From: Conexibacter sp.
GTDB lineage: Bacteria > Actinomycetota > Thermoleophilia > Solirubrobacterales > Solirubrobacteraceae
Length of the DNA: 7,893 nt
Reading direction: 5' to 3'
Assembly: GCA_025964055.1 (NCBI GenBank)
Contig: JAOPZP010000497.1
Span: 1-7,893 of the forward strand
Under the pieces are notes generated by a model. The model saw only the letters and a program-made list of their open reading frames with translations, had not been told where the DNA came from and did not search any database. The translations under genes and the position numbers were made by a program. Shown here piece by piece: positions 1 through 6,083 of this stretch (position 1 is its first letter; each line of letters begins with the position of its first letter).

Positions 1-37
1 CGCCGCACCGCAGGCCGCGGCACGGTAAACAGGGAGC

Positions 38-1723
38 GTGCCCCGTCGTCGACGCCGCCGTTCGATGTTCGCCTCGTCGCCGCCCCGGCGCAGCGCGGGC
101 GTGCCGTGGCTGGAGCCCGGCCATCGCCAGCGGCACGGCCCCGGCGGGCGACGCGTCGTCGGGGGTGGCGGTGGCAGCGGCCGGCGCCGCCGCAGCCCGG
201 CCGCCTACCTCGTCCCGCTCCTGCTGCTGGCGATCGTCGGTGGCGGGATCGCGTACGTCGTGCGCCACAACCAGCAGATCGACCGGCAGCGCACCGGCGC
301 GGCGCGCTTCGCCAAGGCCTGGGCCGCCCGCGACACGGCCGCGATGTACGCCGCCCTGGACGCCGCCAGCCAGAAGGCCTACCCGCGCGCCCGGTTCACC
401 CAGCTCGTGGGCCGCGCCGACACCGCCGCGACCGTCACGGCCAAGCGCCTGGGCAGGGCGTCAGACCCCAGCGGCGGCGCGGTGCGCATCGCCGTCGCGG
501 CCGACACGCGCCTGTTCGGCACGCTGCGCGGCACGTTGCGCCTGCCCGTCGCCGGCGGCGGCGGCGTCACCTGGACGCCCGCGCTGCGCCTGCCCGGCCT
601 GCGCAAGGGCGAGGCGCCGACCCGCAAGACGCTGCAGTCGGCGCGCCGCGCCACGGTCCTGACCAGCGACGGCCACCCGCTCGTCGACGACCCGGTGCTC
701 ACCATCTTCGCCGCCGGCCTGCACAAGCAGTTCGCCGCGCGCCTGGCCGGCACGCCCGGCGCAGAGCTGCACTTCGGCGGGCGCACAATCGCCAAGGTGC
801 CGGCCCACGCGGGCAAGTCGGTGCACTCGACGATGCGGCCCGGCCTGCAGCAGGTCGCGACCCGGGCGCTCGGGAGCAAGCTCGGCGGCGTCGCGGTGCT
901 GCGCCCACGCGACGGCTCGGTCCTCGCCCTGGCCGGCATCGCGGTCTCCGCCCCGCAGCCCCCGGGCTCGACGTTCAAGATCATCACCTTGTCGGCGGCG
1001 CTGGCCTCCGGCAAGGCCTCCCCGTCGTCCTCCTATCCCGTGCGGACCTCGGCGACGCTGTCGGGCGTCAAGCTCGCCAACGCCAGCAACGAGTCCTGCG
1101 GCGGCAGCCTCGCGCAGTCCTTCGCCAAGTCCTGCAACTCGGTCTTCGCGCCGCTCGGCGCCGCCGTCGGCGCCCAGCGCCTCGTCGCCCGCGCCGAGGC
1201 GTTCGGCTTCAACGAGACGCCGCGCGTCCCGGTCGCCAAGCCCAACACGATCCCCAAGGCGTCCGCGCTGCCCGACGACATCGCCGTCGGGTCCGCCGCG
1301 ATCGGCCAGAACAAGGACCTGGCCACGCCGCTGGGCATGGCGAGCGTCGCGGCGACGATCGGCGCCAAGGGCATGCGCGCCAAACCGCGCGCGATCTCCG
1401 ACGACCCGGTCATCCGCAAGCGCGCCGTCAGCGCGCGCGTGGCCGGCCAGGTGCGCGACATGATGCTCGGCGTCGTCAACGGCGGCACCGGCACGGCCGC
1501 CGCGATCCCCGGCGTCCAGGTCGCCGGCAAGACCGGCACGGCCGAGCTGCGCTTCACCGGCGGCGGCGCGTCGGACCCCAAGAACACCGACGCGTGGTTC
1601 GTCGCCTTCGCGCCGGCGTCGAACCCGAAGGTCGCCGTCGGCGTGATGCTGGTCGGCGCCGGGGCCGGGGGCACCGCCGCCGCGCCGATCGCGCGCCAGG
1701 TGCTGGCCGCCGCGCTGCGCTGA
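38..1723 (+). CDS. Penicillin-binding protein, membrane-anchored D,D-transpeptidase (class B-like) with NTF2-like N-terminal region
   Basis: Peptidoglycan cross-linking transpeptidase acting outside the membrane. Of the 561 residues, 1-54 form an Arg/Gly/Pro-rich cytoplasmic tail and about 55-75 a single membrane anchor. Residues about 85-185 look like the NTF2-like (MecA N-terminal) domain, ending in the WTPALRLPGL stretch usual for that type. The transpeptidase domain spans about 265-560 and has all three catalytic motifs at normal spacing: S311-T-F-K314 (acylated serine), S365-C-N367 and K498-T-G500. A functional enzyme is therefore expected. The region between the NTF2-like part and the transpeptidase domain is very short, so the usual dimerization/pedestal module seems reduced or absent. 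The start is uncertain. GTG 38 follows an in-frame TAA (26-28) and an AGGGAG only one base upstream, whereas ATG 65 has no visible ribosome binding site. No glycosyltransferase domain is present. The family call is firm; the exact cellular role (division, elongation or beta-lactam-tolerant spare enzyme) cannot be read from the sequence. Confidence 0.93.
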   Translation: MPRRRRRRSMFASSPPRRSAGVPWLEPGHRQRHGPGGRRVVGGGGGSGRRRRSPAAYLVPLLLLAIVGGGIAYVVRHNQQIDRQRTGAARFAKAWAARDTAAMYAALDAASQKAYPRARFTQLVGRADTAATVTAKRLGRASDPSGGAVRIAVAADTRLFGTLRGTLRLPVAGGGGVTWTPALRLPGLRKGEAPTRKTLQSARRATVLTSDGHPLVDDPVLTIFAAGLHKQFAARLAGTPGAELHFGGRTIAKVPAHAGKSVHSTMRPGLQQVATRALGSKLGGVAVLRPRDGSVLALAGIAVSAPQPPGSTFKIITLSAALASGKASPSSSYPVRTSATLSGVKLANASNESCGGSLAQSFAKSCNSVFAPLGAAVGAQRLVARAEAFGFNETPRVPVAKPNTIPKASALPDDIAVGSAAIGQNKDLATPLGMASVAATIGAKGMRAKPRAISDDPVIRKRAVSARVAGQVRDMMLGVVNGGTGTAAAIPGVQVAGKTGTAELRFTGGGASDPKNTDAWFVAFAPASNPKVAVGVMLVGAGAGGTAAAPIARQVLAAALR

Positions 1724-1725
1724 CA

Positions 1726-1741
1726 CCGACGCTGACGTCGG
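1726..1741 (+). terminator. Small stem-loop after the penicillin-binding protein gene
   Basis: Two bases after the TGA stop lies a perfect 6-base stem, CCGACG pairing with CGTCGG, around a CTGA loop. No T-run follows, so it is not a classical intrinsic terminator. It may protect the 3' end or weakly terminate. In such GC-rich DNA a 6-base stem could also be chance. The rest of the 85-base gap up to 1808 shows nothing else I can name apart from the next gene's ribosome binding site. Confidence 0.25.
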
Positions 1742-1797
1742 CTTCGCCTGGCAGGATGTACGCGGCGGTACCGGATTCGCCGGGATCGCCGTCCAAC

Positions 1798-1804
1798 GGA
1801 GGAG
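1798..1804 (+). promoter_or_regulatory. Strong ribosome binding site of the DUF3089 gene
   Basis: GGAGGAG lies just upstream of ATG 1809, with six bases between the GGAGG core and the start. It is the best Shine-Dalgarno match in the window and fixes this start codon. Most other genes here have weak or no recognisable sites. Confidence 0.8.
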
Positions 1805-1808
1805 AGCA

Positions 1809-2966
1809 ATGTCCCACGGTCCACGGCGCGCGCGGCGCGCGCTGCTGACGACGCTGGCCGGCGCGGCCTGCGCGGTCGCCTTCGCCGGCGTGCCCACGCC
1901 GGCCTCGGCGAGCACCACCTGGCTCTGCAAGCCGGGGCTCGCGAAGAACCCGTGCACGCCCGGCCTCGGCACCACGGTGATCTCGCCGACCGGCGAGACG
2001 CAGGGGACGCTCACCCCCAAGAAGACCAAGAACCCCAAGATCGACTGCTTCTACGTCTACCCCACCGTCAGCGACCAGAAGACGATCCAGGCGACCAAGC
2101 GCATCGATCCCGAGCAGCGCTCGATCGCCCTCTACCAGGCCGCGCGCTATTCCAGCGAGTGCCGGATCTACGCGCCGATGTACCGCCAGATCACGCTCGC
2201 CGGCCTGCTGAAGCCCGACGCGGTGACCGCCAAGATGCGCTCGACGTCCTACGCCGACGTGCGCGACGCCTTCCGCGACTACCTCGAGCACGACAACAAG
2301 GGTCGGGGCATCGTCTTCGTCGGCCACTCGCAGGGCACGTTCGTCCTGCGCCAGCTGATCGCCAAGGAGGTCGACACCAAGCCCGCCGTCCGCAAGCGCA
2401 TGGTGTCGGCGCTGCTGCTCGGCGGCAACGTCCTGGTCAAGAAGGGCAAGGCCGTCGGCGGCGACTTCCAGCACATCAAGGCCTGCACCTCGGCCACGCA
2501 GCTGGGCTGCGTCGTCGCGTTCTCGACGTTCAACGACACGCCGCCGGCCAACGCGGTGTTCGGCCAGGCCGGGGCGGGCCGCTCGTTGGTCCCCAACCAG
2601 AACACCAAGGGCACCGAGGTGCTCTGCACCAACCCGGCCGCGCTGGGCGGCGGCTCGGCGCCGCTGACGTCGCTGTACCCGAGCACGCCGTTCGCGCCCG
2701 GCACGATCATCGGCGCGCTGACGACGCAGGTCGGCCTCCCCACGCCGGTCATCTCCACGCCGTGGATCGAGGCCCAGGCGTTCACCGGCGCGTGCTCGGC
2801 CGAGGGCGGCATCCACGTGCTGAAGATCACCGGCGTCCCGGGCGCTCCGGCGCTCAAGGCACTTCCGGACGCGACATGGGGCCTCCACCTCGTCGATGCC
2901 AACATCGCGCTCGGCGACCTGATCCGGCTCGTCCACGGGCAGGCCGCGCGGTACGCCGCGCACTGA
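1809..2966 (+). CDS. Secreted DUF3089 family protein (alpha/beta-hydrolase-like, putative lipase/esterase)
   Basis: 385 residues. A basic N-terminus with an RRARR stretch (weakly twin-arginine-like) is followed by a hydrophobic core and an ASA-type signal peptidase site near residues 33-35, so the protein should be exported. The mature start WLCKPG...NPCTPGL (38-53) and the DCFYVYPTV block (79-87) are hallmarks of DUF3089. The nucleophile elbow is G172-H-S174-Q-G176, preceded by a hydrophobic strand (IVFV), as in alpha/beta hydrolases. A conserved His near the C-terminus (LHLVDAN, H360) is the likely catalytic base; I cannot assign the acid with confidence. The mature part has eight cysteines (40, 49, 80, 118, 226, 234, 273, 329), which fits disulfide bonding outside the cell. 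It sits 85 bases after the penicillin-binding protein gene on the same strand, so it could be co-transcribed or independent. Family membership is firm. Substrate is unknown; ester or lipid hydrolysis is inferred from the fold. Confidence 0.92.
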   Translation: MSHGPRRARRALLTTLAGAACAVAFAGVPTPASASTTWLCKPGLAKNPCTPGLGTTVISPTGETQGTLTPKKTKNPKIDCFYVYPTVSDQKTIQATKRIDPEQRSIALYQAARYSSECRIYAPMYRQITLAGLLKPDAVTAKMRSTSYADVRDAFRDYLEHDNKGRGIVFVGHSQGTFVLRQLIAKEVDTKPAVRKRMVSALLLGGNVLVKKGKAVGGDFQHIKACTSATQLGCVVAFSTFNDTPPANAVFGQAGAGRSLVPNQNTKGTEVLCTNPAALGGGSAPLTSLYPSTPFAPGTIIGALTTQVGLPTPVISTPWIEAQAFTGACSAEGGIHVLKITGVPGAPALKALPDATWGLHLVDANIALGDLIRLVHGQAARYAAH

Positions 2967-2967
2967 G

Positions 2968-3026
2968 CGAGCGCCGCCACTCCGAGGCACGCCGCCCGCG
3001 CCGCTGGTCAGCGCGGGCGGCGCTCG
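2968..3026. terminator. Bidirectional terminator candidate with two alternative stems between convergent genes
   Basis: The gap between two converging stop codons holds two perfect inverted repeats sharing one right arm. Stem A is 12 bases: 2990-3001 (CGCCGCCCGCGC) pairs with 3011-3022, with a 9-base loop containing the minus-strand stop codon. Stem B is 11 bases: 2968-2978 (CGAGCGCCGCC) pairs with 3016-3026. They overlap at 3016-3022, so only one can form at a time. The right arms lie partly in the last codons of the minus-strand gene. There is no T-run on either strand, so efficient intrinsic termination is inferred from position and stem strength only. Confidence 0.5.
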
Positions 3027-4078
3027 GGGCCGAGCACGACCGGCTCGGCGATCGTCGGACGCAGCCGCAGGAAGGCGATCGTCCCCAGCAGCGTCGGGAT
3101 CCACAGCACGATCGCGTGGTAGACGATCACCGCCGCGGCGGCCGACGCGGGATCGGCGCCGTAGAGCACGAGCGCCGCGGTGAGGCCGCCGTCGAGCGCC
3201 CCGATCCCGCCGGGGACCGGCACGACGTTGCCGAGGTAGCCGATGATGAACGCGAGCGTCAGCGCGCCCACCGGCGGCGCCTCGCCGAAGGCGCGGAAGC
3301 AGACCCACAGCATCGCGATGTCGCACCACAGGTAGGCCAGCGCGCCGAGCAGGCGCCACGTCGGGTGGCGGATCTCCTCCTTGGCCTCCTGCACGACGGC
3401 CGCCGTCGTGCGGAGCCAGCGGACGGCGCGCCCGGCACGCCCGGCGTCCTCGCCCGGCGCGAAGCGCGCCGCCAGCGACGGCAGGAACCAGAACAGCGCC
3501 AGCCCGCCGGTCCCGATGAGCCCCGGGATCAGCCCGAGCGTGACGTGGTGCGGCGCGTGCAGCACGCCGGCGCCGACCAGCAGGCCGGCCAGGGCGAGCG
3601 TCGCGGCGTTGACGCCGCTGGTGATCAGGAACAGCACCGCCGAGCGCTCCATGAAGCGCCGCAGCGAGCCGCCCTTGGCCTTGGCCACCCACGCGCCGAC
3701 CGCGATCCCGCCCGCGCCGCCGACCGGCAGAACCGCGCCGAAGGCCATCTCCGACAGCGCGACCCGGATCGCCAGGATCGCGGGGACCCGGTAGAAGACC
3801 TGGCGGAACACCAGCACGTAGCCGGCGCACGAGAGCACCTCGAGGACGACGGCCAGCGCGATCCAGCCGGGCTGGACGTCCGTCAGCCGGTCGGCCACGT
3901 CGCGCAGCCCGGGAACGGCGAAGAGCAGGCCGCCGACGAGGATCACCAGCACGACCAGCGAGACGATGCCGTTGCGCAGCCGCTTGCCCTCGTCGACTTC
4001 GACATCGACCCGGCGCGCCTCGAAGGCGGCGTCGGGCGGCGGGTCGTGCGGCTCGGTGGCCGGCGGAGTCGAGGTCAC
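3008..4078 (-). CDS. Lysylphosphatidylglycerol synthase transmembrane-domain (UPF0104) family membrane protein
   Basis: 356 residues, a multi-pass inner-membrane protein. A 35-residue acidic/proline-rich cytoplasmic tail precedes about eight hydrophobic segments (roughly 37-56, 71-95, 104-130, 145-173, 182-200, 243-263, 268-286, 314-338). Family signatures are the glycine-rich PVGGAGGIAVGAW stretch (118-130) and VPVPGGIGALDGG (286-298), typical of the MprF flippase-like/AglD-related domain. The C-terminal aminoacyl-transferase domain of full MprF is absent: the protein ends about 18 residues after the last membrane span. It is thus more likely a lipid or polyprenyl-linked substrate transporter than a lysyl-lipid synthase. 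The GTG start is bounded by an in-frame TAG only 9 bases upstream (4088-4090), so it is the first possible start; a weak GGGTAGG lies upstream. The gene diverges from the S15 hydrolase and converges on the DUF3089 gene, so it is a single-gene unit. Substrate unknown. Confidence 0.88.
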   Translation of the reverse strand: MTSTPPATEPHDPPPDAAFEARRVDVEVDEGKRLRNGIVSLVVLVILVGGLLFAVPGLRDVADRLTDVQPGWIALAVVLEVLSCAGYVLVFRQVFYRVPAILAIRVALSEMAFGAVLPVGGAGGIAVGAWVAKAKGGSLRRFMERSAVLFLITSGVNAATLALAGLLVGAGVLHAPHHVTLGLIPGLIGTGGLALFWFLPSLAARFAPGEDAGRAGRAVRWLRTTAAVVQEAKEEIRHPTWRLLGALAYLWCDIAMLWVCFRAFGEAPPVGALTLAFIIGYLGNVVPVPGGIGALDGGLTAALVLYGADPASAAAAVIVYHAIVLWIPTLLGTIAFLRLRPTIAEPVVLGPERRPR

Positions 4079-4169
4079 GGCGTTGGCCTACCCAGGGTCG
4101 CAGCCAATCGGCACAGCATGGACCGGGAACCGGCGCATCGTTCTGGGCGATCGGGGGAAGGCTGCGTCC
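4079..4169. promoter_or_regulatory. Divergent intergenic region serving two genes
   Basis: These 91 bases separate two divergently transcribed genes and must contain promoters for both, unless promoters lie inside coding DNA. I cannot identify convincing -35/-10 boxes. Two inverted repeats are visible: TTGGC (4083-4087) with GCCAA (4103-4107) spaced by 15 bases, and CCGG-GAA-CCGG (4123-4133). Either could be an operator half-site pair, but they are short. The stretch GGGGGAAGG (4153-4161), 8 bases before ATG 4170, is a plausible ribosome binding site for the plus-strand gene. Confidence 0.45.
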
Positions 4170-5969
4170 ATGTGGTCGACGCGCGGCACCGTCCTGCTGA
4201 TCTCGGTCGCCGCAGCGCTGGCGGGAGGGCCGACCGCCGCGGCCGTGGCGGACCCTCCGCCGGTCAGCGTACGCACCCTGCACTTCGACACGGTGGTCGG
4301 CCCGGCCGCCGGCGACACGCACTGCGACATCGTCGGCGACCTCTACACGCCGGCCACGGCGACCGCCGCCAGCCCCGCCCCCGCGATCCTCACCACCAAC
4401 GGCTTCGGCGGCTCCAAGGACGATCAGCAGGCGATGGCCACCGCGATGGCCGAGCGCGGCTACGTCGTGCTCTCCTACTCCGGCCTCGGCTTCGGCGGCT
4501 CCGGCTGCCGGATCGAGCTCGACGATCCCGACTGGGACGGCAAGGCCGGCTCGCAGCTCATCTCGTTCCTGGGCGGCACCAAGGCCGCCAAGGACGGCAC
4601 GGTGCTCGACGACGTGCGCCTCGACGCGCCCGGCGACCCGCGAGTGGGCATGATCGGCGGGTCTTACGGCGGTCAGATCCAGTACGCGGTCGCCGGCCAG
4701 GACCCGCGCGTCGACACGATCGTCCCGATCATCACGTGGAACGACCTGGCGTACTCCTTGACGCCGAACAACACCGACCTGTCCTCCGGCGTGACCTCGA
4801 CCACGCCGGGCGTGGCCAAGTACCAGTGGGCGTCGCTCTTCACCGCGGTCGGGATCACCGACGGCATCAGCAACATCCAGTCCGACCCGAACCGCGACGT
4901 CACCACGTGCCCCAACTTCGACGCGCGCGTCTGCCCCGCCGTCGTGGAGGCCGGGATCACCGGCGCGCCCTCGCCCACCACGCTGGAGCTCCTGCGCCAC
5001 GCTTCGGTGGCCTCCTACGTCAAGGACATCAAGATCCCGACGCTCCTGCTCCAGGGTCAGGCCGACACGCTGTTCAACCTCAACGAGGTGATCGCGACCT
5101 ACGGCGCGCTGCGCGCCCAGGGCACGCCGGTCAAGATGGTCTGGCAGTCCTGGGGCCATTCCCGCAGCGCCCCCGCGCCCGGCGAGCTCGGCGACGGCCC
5201 CGGCGGCTACGCGCCGGTCGACGCCGGCGGCAACCCGACCGCTGAGGGACGCGTCGTGGAGGAGTGGTTCGACCATTACCTCAACGATGCCACGACCGCC
5301 CCGGCGTTGGACTTCACGTACTTCCGCGACTGGGTGTCCTACAGCGGCGACGCGACCCCGGCGTTCGGCCGCGCCGACGCCTACCCCGCGGGCACCGACC
5401 AGCGGATGCTGCTCTCGGGCGCCGACGCGCTGGTCGCCGGCGACGCCACGCCCGCCCGCGGCAGCGCCGCCTTCGTCACGCCGGCCGCCGGCGCGCCGAC
5501 GTCGGTCACCGAGATCAGCGCGCTGAGCCAGGACGTGCCGCTGTTCGACGCCCCGGGGACGTTCGCCCAGTACACGAGCGCGCCGCTGGCGCAGGACACC
5601 GACGTGGTCGGCCCGCCGCGGGTGCGGCTGCGGCTGCGCGTCCCCGCCGCGGTGCCGAGCCCCGTGGGCGGAGCCGTCCCGGCCGCGCTCCCGACGCTCT
5701 TCCTCAAGGTCCAGGACGTGGCGCCCGACGGCACCGTCACGCAGCCCGGCCGCCTGGTCGCGCCGATCCGCCCGGCCAACCCGAACCGGCCGGTCGACGT
5801 CACGCTGCCCGCCATCGTGCACCGCTTCGCGGCCGGCCACCGCGTGCGCCTCGTCGTCGCCGGCAGCGACGCCGCCTACCGCGGCAGCCCGCTGCCGACC
5901 GCGGTGACGGTCACCGCCGGCGGCAACGACCCCAGCACCCTGACGCTGCCGGTCGTGGCAGCGGGCTGA
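4170..5969 (+). CDS. Secreted CocE/NonD family hydrolase (S15 / X-Pro dipeptidyl-peptidase-like)
   Basis: 599 residues. Signal peptide 1-27 (hydrophobic core VLLISVAAALAGG, AVA cleavage site before DPPP), so exported. The alpha/beta-hydrolase domain spans about 35-375. The nucleophile motif is G163-G-S165-Y-G-G168, matching the GxSYxG signature of S15/CocE enzymes. D299 (GQADTLF) and H330 (WGH) are the likely acid and base. About 380-595 is the C-terminal beta-rich PepX_C-type domain, with its typical closing segment HRFAAGHRVRLVVAGSD (551-567). Length and order match the family. Four cysteines (52, 113, 247, 255) may form disulfides. The reading frame is open back to 3966, but ATG 4170 is chosen because it has a ribosome binding site, begins a clean signal peptide and avoids overlapping the divergent gene. 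The enzyme should cleave an ester, amide or prolyl-peptide bond extracellularly; the substrate cannot be told, since this family includes peptidases, cocaine esterase and acylase-type enzymes. Confidence 0.92.
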   Translation: MWSTRGTVLLISVAAALAGGPTAAAVADPPPVSVRTLHFDTVVGPAAGDTHCDIVGDLYTPATATAASPAPAILTTNGFGGSKDDQQAMATAMAERGYVVLSYSGLGFGGSGCRIELDDPDWDGKAGSQLISFLGGTKAAKDGTVLDDVRLDAPGDPRVGMIGGSYGGQIQYAVAGQDPRVDTIVPIITWNDLAYSLTPNNTDLSSGVTSTTPGVAKYQWASLFTAVGITDGISNIQSDPNRDVTTCPNFDARVCPAVVEAGITGAPSPTTLELLRHASVASYVKDIKIPTLLLQGQADTLFNLNEVIATYGALRAQGTPVKMVWQSWGHSRSAPAPGELGDGPGGYAPVDAGGNPTAEGRVVEEWFDHYLNDATTAPALDFTYFRDWVSYSGDATPAFGRADAYPAGTDQRMLLSGADALVAGDATPARGSAAFVTPAAGAPTSVTEISALSQDVPLFDAPGTFAQYTSAPLAQDTDVVGPPRVRLRLRVPAAVPSPVGGAVPAALPTLFLKVQDVAPDGTVTQPGRLVAPIRPANPNRPVDVTLPAIVHRFAAGHRVRLVVAGSDAAYRGSPLPTAVTVTAGGNDPSTLTLPVVAAG

Positions 5970-5977
5970 GCTGCGGC

Positions 5978-5993
5978 GGCGGCGCGCGCCGCC
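5978..5993 (+). terminator. 16-base GC palindrome after the S15 hydrolase gene
   Basis: GGCGGCGCGCGCCGCC is perfectly self-complementary and starts 8 bases after the TGA stop. As RNA it could form a 6-base GC stem with a GCGC loop. No T-run follows. Its position suggests transcript end formation, but simple GC repeats make chance palindromes common here. Confidence 0.35.
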
Positions 5994-6053
5994 TGGATGC
6001 TCCGCGCGGCGGTGTGATGGCACGCTGACAGCCGCCGACCCTCGACGTTTGTG

Positions 6054-6067
6054 GAGAAGCGCTTCTC
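6054..6067. promoter_or_regulatory. Perfect 14-base palindrome before the carbamoyltransferase start, possible operator
   Basis: GAGAAGCGCTTCTC is a perfect, spacer-free dyad whose right edge lies 16 bases before the preferred GTG start at 6084. It contains A and T in both arms, so it is less likely to come from GC bias than other palindromes here. Its place between the upstream gene and the operon start fits a repressor site. If translation instead begins at GTG 6051 it would be coding for EKRFS. Confidence 0.4.
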
Positions 6068-6083
6068 GGCTACGGCGGCGAGC

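Noticed and set aside
2..28. Possible tail of an upstream gene ending at TAA 26-28 (reads AAPQAAAR)
   Set aside because: Only eight codons are visible and nothing is recognisable. It might be a real gene end 9 bases before the penicillin-binding protein start, but it cannot be supported here.
106..1848. A 580-codon plus-strand frame over the penicillin-binding protein gene
   Set aside because: Shadow frame: Arg/Pro/Ala-rich, no motifs, while the other frame holds a complete transpeptidase.
3966..4169. An N-terminal extension of the S15 hydrolase to ATG 3966
   Set aside because: The extension is Ser/Arg-rich, lies antisense over the start of the divergent gene and would bury the signal peptide. 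ATG 4170 has a ribosome binding site.
1952..5245. A 1097-codon open frame on the plus strand
   Set aside because: It overlaps the DUF3089 gene, the whole minus-strand membrane protein gene and much of the S15 hydrolase in the wrong frame. The composition is Arg/Ala/His/Gln-rich and no motif is recognisable.
6051..6083. GTG 6051 as carbamoyltransferase start
   Set aside because: The 11 extra residues precede the family's usual MKVLGIN start and include the palindrome. No ribosome binding site is seen before 6051. It is not fully excluded, because 6084 also lacks a clear site.
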